33,076 nucleotides of DNA from Lachnospiraceae bacterium. GTDB taxonomy: Bacteria; Bacillota; Clostridia; Lachnospirales; Lachnospiraceae. Location: positions 1 through 33,076 of the forward strand of contig JAIKXH010000112.1 of the NCBI GenBank assembly GCA_024684215.1, given 5' to 3'. A program made the translations under genes and the position numbers. Within the stretch, counting starts at the first letter, position 1. Every line of letters starts with the position of its first letter. The notes under the pieces were generated by a model. It had not been told where the DNA came from. It worked only from the letters and a program-made list of their open reading frames with translations, and did not search any database. Of the stretch, positions 7,074 through 15,049 are shown in pieces.

Positions 7074-7460
7074 TTAATTTTGTCTATCGTTATATTCCTT
7101 AATGGCGGCGGCAATTTCAGCCAGCGCTTCTTTATGCTTGAAGGGCTTGCAAATATAGTGACTGACTCCCAGTTCCTCGCAAATGTCCTTACTGGACTGG
7201 CTGTCGTCACCCGATATAACCACTACAGGGAATCTGTCGTCCCACTTTCTGTCCCTGATTTCCATCAAAAACTCATAGCCGTTCATTTCGGGCATAAGAA
7301 GATCGAGAAGCACGGCTGTAATCCCTCCCATTTGAATGGAAAGGATGTGAAGCGCTTCACGCCCGTTTCTGGCAAAAACCACCTCATACTTATCCTCAAG
7401 CAGCTCCGCCAGCAGTTCCCTACTCATTTCAGTATCGTCAACAATAAGGATTCTATCCAT
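7074..7460 (-). CDS. Stand-alone response regulator receiver protein (CheY-like)
   Basis: 128 residues from the ATG at 7460, which has GGAGGG nine bases upstream; an upstream TTG would place that site inside the gene. A single receiver domain fills the protein: the acidic pair in ILIVDD, the phospho-acceptor Asp in LLDLLMPEMNG, a conserved Ser in VVISGDD and the switch Lys in YICKPF. There is no output domain, so it must act through protein-protein contact. No histidine kinase is nearby. It sits between the SCIFF maturase gene and secDF on the same strand; any functional link is unknown. Confidence 0.9.
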   Translation of the reverse strand: MDRILIVDDTEMSRELLAELLEDKYEVVFARNGREALHILSIQMGGITAVLLDLLMPEMNGYEFLMEIRDRKWDDRFPVVVISGDDSQSSKDICEELGVSHYICKPFKHKEALAEIAAAIKEYNDRQN

Positions 7461-7556
7461 AACAAAACCCTCCAAGTCAGTGATGCCAAATTATTACTCT
7501 TCTACCTAAAATATATCATATAGAGCTAAAAATTGCGACTATTTTGCCAAAATAAA

Positions 7557-8951
7557 TTAATTATCTGAAAAATCAGCCTCAGCTGCCTTCATCATGATAG
7601 CGCACTCGATACGCTTTCTCTGAAGCTCACAACCCACTTCATACACATCGGTAATCTTGCCGTGGAAATTGTATGAATTTGCCGCACAACCTCCACTGCA
7701 ATAAAACTTAGCAAAGCACTTACGGCATTTTTCTTTTGCATATACATTGCACTGCTTAAACTCATACTGAATGTCATCACGAACAATTCCGTCATCGACA
7801 TTGCCCATAAGGAAGTCTTCATTTCCGACAAACTGATGGCAGGGATAGAAATCTCCCCAAGGAGTAACTGCAAGGTACTCGCATCCGGAGCCACAGCCTG
7901 AAAGTCTCTTGGCTACGCAAGGTCCGCCCTGAAGATCGATCATAAAGTGGAAGAAATTGAAAGGTCTGCCCTCTTTCTTTCTCTTTAACATTTCTACAGC
8001 AAGCTTGTCATACTCTTCTTTAAGAATAGGTAAGTCTTCCTCGCGAATAGCGTAATCATCGGTGGGTGCCGCTACAACGGGCTCAACCGAAATCTGCTCA
8101 AATCCAAGGTCGGCAAGATGGAGTACATCGTTTGAGAAATCAAGGTTGTAATGAGTATATGTACCGCGAACATAGTAGTTCATCTGGTTACGGCTCTCAG
8201 CAACATGCTTGAATTTGGGTATGATAAGATCATAGCTTCCCTTACCGTTGCGGAAAGGACGCATACGGTCATTTACTTCCTTACGTCCGTCGATGGAAAG
8301 AACTATATTTCCCATCTCCTTATTGGCAAACTCAAGTATCTCATCGTTCATGAGAACACCGTTTGTAGTAAGAGTAAAACGGAACTTCTTATGGTTTTTC
8401 TCTTCCAATGAACGTCCGTACTCTACAAGTTGTTTGACAACAGGCCAGTTCATCGTAGGCTCACCGCCGAAAAAGTCAACCTCAAGATTTACTCTGTTCC
8501 CTGAATTTGCAACAAGGAAATCAAGAGCTTTTTTACCAACCTCAAAGGACATAAGAGCGCGGCGTCCGTGGTACTCACCCTCCTCGGCAAAGCAGTACTG
8601 ACATGCCAGGTTACAGTCATGCGCAATGTGGAGACAAAGCGCCTTAACAACAGTCTGACGATCCTTAAAGGAATCAACATAATTCTCATAGATATCCTTT
8701 GTAAAGAGCTGATCGGCAGATGCAAGTTCAAGCACCTCAAGCACAGCCTCTTTAACCTCATCCTCGGGGTATTTAAGTCCGCCGACATGAAGTGCTGCCG
8801 CTGTAAGTGTGTCAGCGTCTCTGACTCCCTGTTCATATAAGGGTTCGATAAGCTGAATCATGTCATATACAATATCATCAACAACGTGTACGGAACCGCT
8901 GTTTACATCCAGTACAATATTATATCCGTTGTTTTTATAGCAATGTATCAT
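7557..8951 (-). CDS. scfB: SCIFF peptide maturase, radical SAM/SPASM enzyme
   Basis: 464 residues from the ATG at 8951. The open frame extends further upstream, but MIHCYKNNGYNIVLDVNSG is the usual N-terminus of this family, and a weak GA-rich ribosome-binding site precedes it. The enzyme forms thioether cross-links between Cys and Thr residues of the SCIFF precursor. Seen are an N-terminal RiPP-recognition-like region (about 1-95), the radical SAM CxxxCxxC (Cys113, 117, 120, in CNLACQYCF), FFGGEPTMNW, and a long C-terminal SPASM-type Cys region (CHQF, CNVYAKEKCRKCFAKFYCSGGC, and a final C) for two auxiliary iron-sulfur clusters. The precursor gene lies 95 bp upstream on the same strand. Confidence 0.95.
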   Translation of the reverse strand: MIHCYKNNGYNIVLDVNSGSVHVVDDIVYDMIQLIEPLYEQGVRDADTLTAAALHVGGLKYPEDEVKEAVLEVLELASADQLFTKDIYENYVDSFKDRQTVVKALCLHIAHDCNLACQYCFAEEGEYHGRRALMSFEVGKKALDFLVANSGNRVNLEVDFFGGEPTMNWPVVKQLVEYGRSLEEKNHKKFRFTLTTNGVLMNDEILEFANKEMGNIVLSIDGRKEVNDRMRPFRNGKGSYDLIIPKFKHVAESRNQMNYYVRGTYTHYNLDFSNDVLHLADLGFEQISVEPVVAAPTDDYAIREEDLPILKEEYDKLAVEMLKRKKEGRPFNFFHFMIDLQGGPCVAKRLSGCGSGCEYLAVTPWGDFYPCHQFVGNEDFLMGNVDDGIVRDDIQYEFKQCNVYAKEKCRKCFAKFYCSGGCAANSYNFHGKITDVYEVGCELQRKRIECAIMMKAAEADFSDN

Positions 8952-8982
8952 AGTTTTCTTCTTGCCTTTCTTTATGACGCAT

Positions 8983-9011
8983 AAAAAAGCAGCGACAAAA
9001 AACATCGCTGC
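8983..9011 (-). terminator. Terminator-like hairpin between scfA and scfB
   Basis: On the minus strand, GCAGCGA pairs with TCGCTGC (8989-9011) and is followed by six T (8983-8988). It sits between the peptide gene and the maturase gene and would act as a leaky terminator, giving more peptide mRNA than enzyme mRNA. Confidence 0.7.
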
Positions 9012-9046
9012 TCAAATCTTGCATCATGCATTAAACAGTTAGCGAA

Positions 9047-9190
9047 TTACTTAAGCTTCTCGCAAGTCTGGTTACCAACAGTGCAAGAGGTCTTGCAAGC
9101 AGACTGGCAGGAAGTCTGGCACTCGCCGCATCCGCCCTTCTTCATGGACTCCTTGAGATCTCTGGTAGTTAAAGTCTTAATATGCTTCAT
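9047..9190 (-). CDS. scfA: SCIFF (six cysteines in forty-five) RiPP precursor peptide
   Basis: 47 residues, with an excellent AAGGAGG ribosome-binding site before the ATG at 9190. It opens with MKHIKTLTTRDLKES, the conserved SCIFF leader, followed by a Lys/Gly hinge and a core with exactly six cysteines (positions 21, 24, 28, 32, 36 and 43) and interspersed Thr/Ser residues available for thioether bonds. SCIFF peptides are near-universal in Clostridia and are modified by the adjacent ScfB to a ranthipeptide; their role is still poorly known, with a cell-signalling function suggested in some species. The maturase follows after a terminator-like hairpin. Confidence 0.95.
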   Translation of the reverse strand: MKHIKTLTTRDLKESMKKGGCGECQTSCQSACKTSCTVGNQTCEKLK

Positions 9191-9252
9191 GGAAAAGCCT
9201 CCTTAAAAAATATACGCATTTAAAAATCTGCGGTTTTCCACAGATATAATGT

Positions 9253-9282
9253 ATTTTATCATAGTGATTCCCCATTTGGCAA
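9253..9282 (-). promoter_or_regulatory. Promoter of scfA
   Basis: On the minus strand, -35 TTGCCA (9277-9282) and -10 TAAAAT (9253-9258) are 18 bp apart, with an extended TGn before the -10. A small leader hairpin, ATCTGTGG-AAAA-CCGCAGAT (9226-9245), follows near the predicted start of the transcript. Confidence 0.55.
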
Positions 9283-9298
9283 TAGGAAATTGATTTCG

Positions 9299-10459
9299 CT
9301 ACAGCATGCTCTTTCCGGCAAGTCTCTCCGGAAGCCCTAAAAAATCAAGCGCCGTGGCCGCAATATCCGCAAAAGTATCTCTTGTGCCCATGTTTTTAGG
9401 CTCTATACCTTTTCCGTATAAAATCATGGGAGTGTACTCTCTTGTATGATCCGTTGTCTTGGTATAGGAAGGGTCGCAGCCGTGATCGGCGGTTATAAGG
9501 AGTGCATCGTCATCCCTCATTTTTTTCAATATCTCGGGAAGCTTTTCATCAAAGTAAGTAAGCGCAGCAGCATATCCGTCAATATCTCTCCTGTGGCCGT
9601 AAAGCATATCATAATCCACAAGATTTATAAAGCAAAGCCCCTCGAAATCCTTATCAAGATACTCAAGCGTTCTCTCAATTCCTTCGGCATTGCCTGAGGT
9701 GTAAACAAACTCCGTGACTCCCTTTCCGGCAAAAATATCATTGATCTTTCCCACCGCAATGACATCTTTGCCGTGAGATTTAATGACATCAAGCATGGTA
9801 TCTCCGGGAGGCAGCAATGAAAAATCATGCCTGTGGGAAGTCCTCGTATAATTTCCGCTCTCACCCACAAAAGGTCTTGCAATAACTCTTCCGACACCGT
9901 GCTTTCCGGACAATATCTTTCTTGCAATCCTGCAATATTCATATAGCTGTTCACAAGGCACCACATCCTCATGTGCCGCGATTTGGAACACGCTGTCCGC
10001 GGATGTATACACGATTAAATCTCCGGTTTTCATATGTTCGTCGCCGTAGTCATTTATAACCTTGGTTCCGGAATACGGTTTATTGCAAAGCACTCCTCTT
10101 CCGGTCTGCTTTTTAAATTCGTCAAGCACCTCATCGGGAAATCCGTCAGGATAAGTGGGAAGGGGCTTTTCCGATACAAGCCCGGCTATCTCCCAGTGTC
10201 CTATCGTGGTATCCTTTCCGGCACTTTTTTCCGTCATTCTTGCTATCAATGCAGAATGTGAAGTTCCTTTATCAACTTTTCCGGATACTTTTACTCCATC
10301 GATTTGATATAAACCCAAATCTCTCATATTCGGAGTATTTAACTTATCGCTTGTGGATACCGCACCGATAGTATTTACGTTAAAATCTCCAAACTTTTCA
10401 GCATCGGGCATCTGTCCTATTCCAAAACTGTCCAGTACAATAATGAAAAATCTCTTCAT
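9299..10459 (-). CDS. deoB: Phosphopentomutase
   Basis: 386 residues, the normal length. DeoB interconverts (deoxy)ribose-1-phosphate and (deoxy)ribose-5-phosphate in nucleoside salvage and breakdown. It is a metalloenzyme of the alkaline phosphatase superfamily: the N-terminal metal ligand is Asp10 in FIIVLDSFGIGQMPDA, the phospho-acceptor Thr is in SAGKDTTIGHWE, and the C-terminal metal site is TADHGCDPSYTKTTDHTREYTP. It starts 12 bp after the stop of the NAD(P)H-hydrate repair gene, so the two probably form an operon with the small gene upstream. Confidence 0.96.
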   Translation of the reverse strand: MKRFFIIVLDSFGIGQMPDAEKFGDFNVNTIGAVSTSDKLNTPNMRDLGLYQIDGVKVSGKVDKGTSHSALIARMTEKSAGKDTTIGHWEIAGLVSEKPLPTYPDGFPDEVLDEFKKQTGRGVLCNKPYSGTKVINDYGDEHMKTGDLIVYTSADSVFQIAAHEDVVPCEQLYEYCRIARKILSGKHGVGRVIARPFVGESGNYTRTSHRHDFSLLPPGDTMLDVIKSHGKDVIAVGKINDIFAGKGVTEFVYTSGNAEGIERTLEYLDKDFEGLCFINLVDYDMLYGHRRDIDGYAAALTYFDEKLPEILKKMRDDDALLITADHGCDPSYTKTTDHTREYTPMILYGKGIEPKNMGTRDTFADIAATALDFLGLPERLAGKSML

Positions 10460-10471
10460 GCTTTACCTCTT

Positions 10472-12040
10472 TTAAATGTTTTCCTCGAGTTCATTTTGCT
10501 CATCTCTGATATCTTTTATAACCTTTGGCAATGCCAGAAATATATCACCGGCGGTTATCGAATCGCTTGCCATATCAGACAGGCAGGCATTTCCAGCCAT
10601 TCCGTGCAGATATACCGCATTTAATACCGCTGCAAAACAGTCAGTTTTTTCAGCAGATTTATTCGCCATCATGGCGCCCATTATTCCCGAAAGCACATCT
10701 CCGCTTCCGGCCGTGGCCATTCCGTCATTCCCGGCGTCAATCAAAACGCTTTCACCATTGTAGCAAACTGTGCTCACCGCATCCTTTGCCACCAGGCATA
10801 TACCCATCTTTCCGGCATATTCTCCGGCTTTTTTAATGATATCCGCCTTTAACTCATCAACACTTATTTTCGTAAGTCTCGACAATTCGCCCATGTGCGG
10901 TGTAAATACTGTAAATCCTTCCCTGTTTTTAATTGTTTCCTGTAATCTCGCGGATCTTGAAATAGTATTCAGTCCGTCGGCATCTATTACAACAGGCTTA
11001 TTGCAGGCCGTCTCAAGCAATGAATATAAAAGCTTTTCAGAAGTATCATCCGTCCCTATACCAGGGCCTGCGACTATGACATCACACCAGGAAATATCTT
11101 CCTTTATTTTGTCTGCAGTCTCTTTATCGCTATCCGGATTTATGGTGGTTACCATAGCCTCGGGAACGGTTTTCTTTATAATATCCGCATTAGCCGGATT
11201 TGTAATTGCTTTGACCATACCTGCGCCGGACTTAAGTGCTCCTAAGCATGATAAAACGCACGCTCCGCTTATTTGCTCAGACCCCGCATATATCAAAACC
11301 TTTCCGAAAGTACCTTTATTGCCGTCTCGATTCCTTTTGGGAAGGTTTTTAATGAGATCCTCCCTTTCCATTATCTTTGCCACAGGGCTGCCTTTCAGGC
11401 ATTTAAGAGAATCCCCGGTGATGCCTATATTGGCAATCAGAAGCTTCCCCGCGTATTTTTTTCCGGGATATAATAAAAGTCCCGGCTTTGCAAAAGCAAA
11501 TGTCACGGTAAGGTCCGCTTTAAAAGCATTTCCCATAAGTGTGCCTGAATCGGCATTTATTCCGCTGGGGATATCCATGGACACTCTAAAAGCATCTTCG
11601 CAATTCAGCTTTTCAATAAAATCTGCTGTTTCTTTTGAAAGATTCCTCGACAGGCCGATTCCGAAAACAGCATCGACGATAATATCGTATTTTCCGGATA
11701 TGTCGTTTATATCCGTTTCATTAATTTCATATTTTAAAAGCGTAGAAAGCTGTCTTTTAAACAGCTCGCTTTTTTTGCCTTCCTTAAAGGGAATGCAGTA
11801 ATCACAGGCATAACCGCTCTCATATAAAATCCTGGTAAGAGCTAAGCCGTCAGCTCCGTTATTTCCGGTGCCGCACACAACTAATGTCTTGGTATCTTCA
11901 TACATTTTTCCGCAATTGCAGATAGATATAAATGTGGCAAGTGCGGCTCTTTCCATAAGTACTGCGCTGTCTATCCCGAAATAATCGGAAGTATATTCAT
12001 CACAAGCTCTCATCTGAGCGGCTTTAAGCAATTCTCTCAT
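10472..12040 (-). CDS. nnr: Bifunctional NAD(P)H-hydrate epimerase / ADP-dependent dehydratase
   Basis: 522 residues. This repair enzyme turns damaged hydrated NAD(P)H back into the cofactor. The N-terminal epimerase half (about 1-215) shows VVCGTGNNGADGLALTR and VDAVFGIGLSR and the MDIPSGINADSG loop. The C-terminal ribokinase-like dehydratase half (about 230-510) shows GTFGKVLIYAGS, VVAGPGIGTDD, DADGLNT, FTPHMGELSRL and the GNDGMATAGSGDVLSGIMGA nucleotide site. It lies 2 bp downstream of a small conserved gene and 12 bp upstream of deoB, all on the minus strand. The fused form is usual in Firmicutes and E. coli YjeF. Confidence 0.95.
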   Translation of the reverse strand: MRELLKAAQMRACDEYTSDYFGIDSAVLMERAALATFISICNCGKMYEDTKTLVVCGTGNNGADGLALTRILYESGYACDYCIPFKEGKKSELFKRQLSTLLKYEINETDINDISGKYDIIVDAVFGIGLSRNLSKETADFIEKLNCEDAFRVSMDIPSGINADSGTLMGNAFKADLTVTFAFAKPGLLLYPGKKYAGKLLIANIGITGDSLKCLKGSPVAKIMEREDLIKNLPKRNRDGNKGTFGKVLIYAGSEQISGACVLSCLGALKSGAGMVKAITNPANADIIKKTVPEAMVTTINPDSDKETADKIKEDISWCDVIVAGPGIGTDDTSEKLLYSLLETACNKPVVIDADGLNTISRSARLQETIKNREGFTVFTPHMGELSRLTKISVDELKADIIKKAGEYAGKMGICLVAKDAVSTVCYNGESVLIDAGNDGMATAGSGDVLSGIMGAMMANKSAEKTDCFAAVLNAVYLHGMAGNACLSDMASDSITAGDIFLALPKVIKDIRDEQNELEENI

Positions 12041-12042
12041 AA

Positions 12043-12315
12043 TTATACCCCCTGGTCAGAGCCCATAAAGGCTTTTAACGGAGTCACCTTACCGGCTATA
12101 GCGGTGATATTATCCCTGTCGTTTTCAACATAGTTGACCAGTCCTTTTGCTTCCTCGTCGGAAAAGCCTTTGTTCATAAGAACTTTAATATCTCTTCCGG
12201 GCTCGGGCAAAAGTATCTCCGCCTTTTTGTCACCGTCCTCAAACAGAACGTATATTGATTTTTCTCCGTCTTTACGAAAGATCGGCGAAACATTCATTGA
12301 TATCTCATCACTCAT
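12043..12315 (-). CDS. Small acidic protein of unknown function
   Basis: 90 residues, soluble, acidic, without signal peptide or cysteines. The mostly beta-looking first half (SIYVLFEDGDKKAEILLP) is followed by a possible helix (SDEEAKGLVNYVENDRDNI). The stop lies 2 bp before the start of nnr, so the two are very probably translated together. I do not recognise a family with certainty; it looks like a small conserved Lachnospiraceae protein. Its reading frame, codon use and tight spacing argue that it is real. Confidence 0.7.
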   Translation of the reverse strand: MSDEISMNVSPIFRKDGEKSIYVLFEDGDKKAEILLPEPGRDIKVLMNKGFSDEEAKGLVNYVENDRDNITAIAGKVTPLKAFMGSDQGV

Positions 12316-12364
12316 AGTTTAATCCTCATAAATGACTACATATTAATAAGTATACCACAGTGCG

Positions 12365-12393
12365 TTGAAAATCAAAAAGAAATATGATACTAT
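12365..12393 (+). promoter_or_regulatory. Promoter ahead of the cobalamin riboswitch
   Basis: -35 TTGAAA (12365-12370) and -10 TACTAT (12388-12393) are 17 bp apart. They place the transcript start near 12400, just before the first riboswitch stem. Confidence 0.55.
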
Positions 12394-12399
12394 CACTTC

Positions 12400-12750
12400 G
12401 TTGTGTACTTTCATTCGATAGCCGCAAGGCTTGGGAACACGGAATGGAGTGAAAGTCTCCGCGAGTCGGTCACTGTGAAGCGCATGTACCATGAGGTGGA
12501 TGTGGGGAAGTGACTTAAGAATAAATACGGACGCAGTTCTTTGGCATCGCCAATTATAAGAAATACGTCATCATTCGCAATTTCGCGCTTTGCGCTCATT
12601 GCTCATGAAGACGCAGTTCCGGCTTCGCCGTAACCAGTCTACCGCACAGATGCTTATCGCTGTGCAAGCACGCTCTAAGCATCCGTACGGTATCCTGTTT
12701 TCTTCTTAAGTCGTAACATTGCGATAAGTCAGATACGTGAATGGGTACAC
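12400..12750 (+). ncRNA. Cobalamin (B12) riboswitch
   Basis: The conserved core is easy to read: GGGAACACGGAATGG, then GTGAAAGTCTCCGCG, then GTCGGTCACTGTGAAG (12433-12480), matching the family pattern GGGAAnnCGGUGnAAnUCCG...CCACUGUGA. Further on are GGGGAAGTGAC and, near the 3' end, the B12-box-like AAGTCAGATACGTG. The outer stem is GTGTAC (12403-12408) with GTACAC (12745-12750). The aptamer is unusually long because of an extended arm: GACTTAAGAA pairs with TTCTTAAGTC, and TACGGA with TCCGTA, enclosing about 130 bases. It precedes the DUF4430/ECF genes and indicates repression when cobalamin is plentiful. Confidence 0.88.
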
Positions 12751-12776
12751 TTGTTTTTGCCGAAACCGAAAACAAG
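12750..12776 (+). promoter_or_regulatory. Hairpin joining riboswitch and ribosome-binding site
   Basis: CTTGTTTT (12750-12757) pairs with AAAACAAG (12769-12776), directly followed by the AAAGGA ribosome-binding site (12777-12782) of the next gene. The stem shares a base with the last aptamer stem, so the two may compete. There is no T run, which favours control of translation rather than termination; this is inference. Confidence 0.5.
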
Positions 12777-12790
12777 AAAGGAATGAAAAA

Positions 12791-13192
12791 ATGAATAATA
12801 ATTTTAAAACACTTATCCGCAGAGCAACTGCTCTTGCGGCAGTTTGCGTACTTGCATTCGGTCTTACCGCTTGCGGCGCAAAGGGACAGAAAATCACTAT
12901 CGAAGTAACCGGACCCGATGGAGCAACATCCTCATTTACCGGCAAGACCGATGCTGAATTTCTTTTCGATGCTATCGAAGATATCGACGGTGTAACCATT
13001 GACGGTTACGAGAGCGACTGGGGCTACTATGTTACTACCGTTAACGGTGTGGAAGCTAACTACGACACCGACGGAGCATACTGGTCACTCTATGTTAACG
13101 GAAATTACGGTGAGAACGGAGTTTCTACTCAGCCTATCACCGAAGGTGATGTTTACGGCTTTGTATACGAAGTTTATCAGGCTGCAGAATAA
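12791..13192 (+). CDS. DUF4430 (transcobalamin C-domain-like) lipoprotein
   Basis: 133 residues from the ATG at 12791, which has AAAGGA eight bases upstream; longer frames would start inside the riboswitch hairpin. A signal peptide ends in the lipobox LTAC (Cys28), so the protein should be a membrane-anchored surface lipoprotein. The rest is a single small beta domain: KTDAEFLFDAIEDI, then DWGYYVTTVNGVEANY, AYWSLYVNG and ITEGDVYGFVYE. This is the DUF4430 pattern, related to the C-terminal beta domain of animal intrinsic factor and transcobalamin. Directly behind a cobalamin riboswitch and ahead of an ECF transporter, it probably binds a corrinoid at the cell surface. Binding is inferred, not shown by the sequence. 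Confidence 0.88.
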   Translation: MNNNFKTLIRRATALAAVCVLAFGLTACGAKGQKITIEVTGPDGATSSFTGKTDAEFLFDAIEDIDGVTIDGYESDWGYYVTTVNGVEANYDTDGAYWSLYVNGNYGENGVSTQPITEGDVYGFVYEVYQAAE

Positions 13193-13243
13193 TTCAGTTA
13201 CCGTTAATTTATAAAATTTGCAATCCACCTGCAAACTAAAAAA

Positions 13244-15049
13244 ATGTTAAAACCGGAGATTATATTCGCAAGTTCAAGACGTAATGCACTGACTCGCATA
13301 ATTTGTGTGGGTCTGGTTTTATTATGCATTTTTGCGGGTATTTTCTCCCTTTTTAGCGTTTCTTCCATCGCCAAGTCAGGCACAGAAATCACTGACAAAA
13401 CTACAAAAGATACAGAATCCTTTTCCGGCGTTTTACCGGATAGCCACTCTTCCAAAGACACCTTTGATACAATCCTAAACATTTACAAATGGAAAATGGA
13501 ACTTGAAGGTGCAAAAAACCTTCAGGATTTAATAGACGGCGCATTTTGCGACGATCCTTTAAACGGAACCAATCAAAACTATATTCTATCGATAATTCAA
13601 AATCCCGCTATCACAGCGGATTTTTCAAAATATACAAAAGCTCTTTCAGATGCCCTGTATGACGGCATTTCCACCGAAGAAGGAATCTTTCCGACTTCAC
13701 TTCAAAAATCACTTGTAACATTGCAACTATGCCTTGACTATAATTTATATAAAAGCCTCGGCGAGGATTATGTAAACCAAAATCGTCTCGCCGTCGAAGC
13801 CGTAAATCATGAGAATCTTCTAAATTATGTAAACCAAGAAGTGACCGATACCGCCCTTTACCATACTATCGGTGAAAAAGGCATCATGTCTTATATCTAT
13901 GGACTGTACATGCTGGATAACTGCCCTCTTTCAGAGCCTTCCGTGTCGGAACCTGAGATTATTGATGCAATTCTGTCACTGCAATGTGAAGACGGTGGCT
14001 ATACTCTTTCAGGTAGCGAAGGTGATACCGATGTTACCGCCATGACGCTGCAGGCTTTAGCCCCGGCATACCTTTTGAAATACGAAAAATACATTGAACT
14101 GCCTGGCGATTTATATGAGCGCCTTCGCCAAAGCGTAGACAAGTCGCTTAACTTTTTATCATTGATTCAGGAATCTACAGGGGACTACGGAAGCTTCGGC
14201 ACCACCTGTAGTGAGAGTACGTCTCAGGTAATACTGGCGCTCTATGCACTGGATATCCCTCCTATCTCGGACGAAAGATTTATAAAAGACGAGAATAACT
14301 GTCTGGACGGGCTTTTGATTTATAAATGTAATGACAAAGGCTTTAGTCATTCAAGAGGCTCCGTATCAAACGATATGGCTTCCTCGCAAAGTCTGCAGGC
14401 ACTTACGGCGATATTAAATTCATATGAATATGAATCCTCCGAAACTATAAATGCCGAAAATATTTCAGTCTCGAAAGCGCCGGCTTTTCCTACTAAAATC
14501 GTAATTCCCTTCGGCGTTATATTAATATGCTTAACCGCCGGTTTGATACTGTTTATAAAAAAGAAAAAGATAATCCATCTTATTTCAGCCCTCGCACTCG
14601 GTGCGCTTATCATCGGCATTTTCTTTGCTCTTGATATAAAAACCAAGGAATCGTTTGAAAACGAGAAAAGCAGCATTATATTTTCCGAGAGTACAAATGA
14701 CACTATCGAAATTAACTTTTTGATAAGTGCAGATACCATTAACGCCGGAGATATCTTCCCGGCCTCAAATCTGTATGTTGCCAAAGATTCCACGGTATTT
14801 GACGTTTTGAAAGAAGTCTGCCGCATAGAAAATATACAGCTCGATTACGAAAAAAATTCTGTATACGGCCTTGCATATGTAAAAGGAATCGATTCAATAT
14901 ATGAATATGAAAACGGTGATCTGTCCGGATGGATGTACCGCGTAAACGGTGAAATGCCAAATATCGGTCTTGGATACTATACATTATCGGCGGGAGACAA
15001 GGTAGAAATCCTCTATTCCACAAATATAGGGAGGGATTTGAATGATTGA
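13244..15049 (+). CDS. Membrane-anchored toroid + DUF4430 protein, intrinsic-factor-like
   Basis: 601 residues. An N-terminal signal-anchor (about 18-42) is followed by a large helical region (about 74-395) with repeats of the terpenoid-cyclase/prenyltransferase alpha/alpha-toroid type (QCEDGGYTLS...DVTAMTLQAL, ESTGDYGSFG...STSQVILALYAL, KCNDKGFSHS...SSQSLQAL). Two membrane helices (about 417-438 and 443-463) joined by KKKK come next. The chain ends in a DUF4430 domain (about 490-597: VFDVLKEV, LSGWMYRVNGE, LSAGDKVEILYS). The topology puts both large domains outside the cell. Toroid plus beta domain is the architecture of animal intrinsic factor/transcobalamin. No strong ribosome-binding site is seen at 13244. 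The stop overlaps ecfT by 8 bp. B12 capture is inferred. Confidence 0.85.
   Translation: MLKPEIIFASSRRNALTRIICVGLVLLCIFAGIFSLFSVSSIAKSGTEITDKTTKDTESFSGVLPDSHSSKDTFDTILNIYKWKMELEGAKNLQDLIDGAFCDDPLNGTNQNYILSIIQNPAITADFSKYTKALSDALYDGISTEEGIFPTSLQKSLVTLQLCLDYNLYKSLGEDYVNQNRLAVEAVNHENLLNYVNQEVTDTALYHTIGEKGIMSYIYGLYMLDNCPLSEPSVSEPEIIDAILSLQCEDGGYTLSGSEGDTDVTAMTLQALAPAYLLKYEKYIELPGDLYERLRQSVDKSLNFLSLIQESTGDYGSFGTTCSESTSQVILALYALDIPPISDERFIKDENNCLDGLLIYKCNDKGFSHSRGSVSNDMASSQSLQALTAILNSYEYESSETINAENISVSKAPAFPTKIVIPFGVILICLTAGLILFIKKKKIIHLISALALGALIIGIFFALDIKTKESFENEKSSIIFSESTNDTIEINFLISADTINAGDIFPASNLYVAKDSTVFDVLKEVCRIENIQLDYEKNSVYGLAYVKGIDSIYEYENGDLSGWMYRVNGEMPNIGLGYYTLSAGDKVEILYSTNIGRDLND

Noticed and set aside
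10770-11801. A 343-codon plus-strand open frame
   Set aside because: It lies entirely antisense to the well-supported NAD(P)H-hydrate repair gene and has no recognisable domain or start signal.
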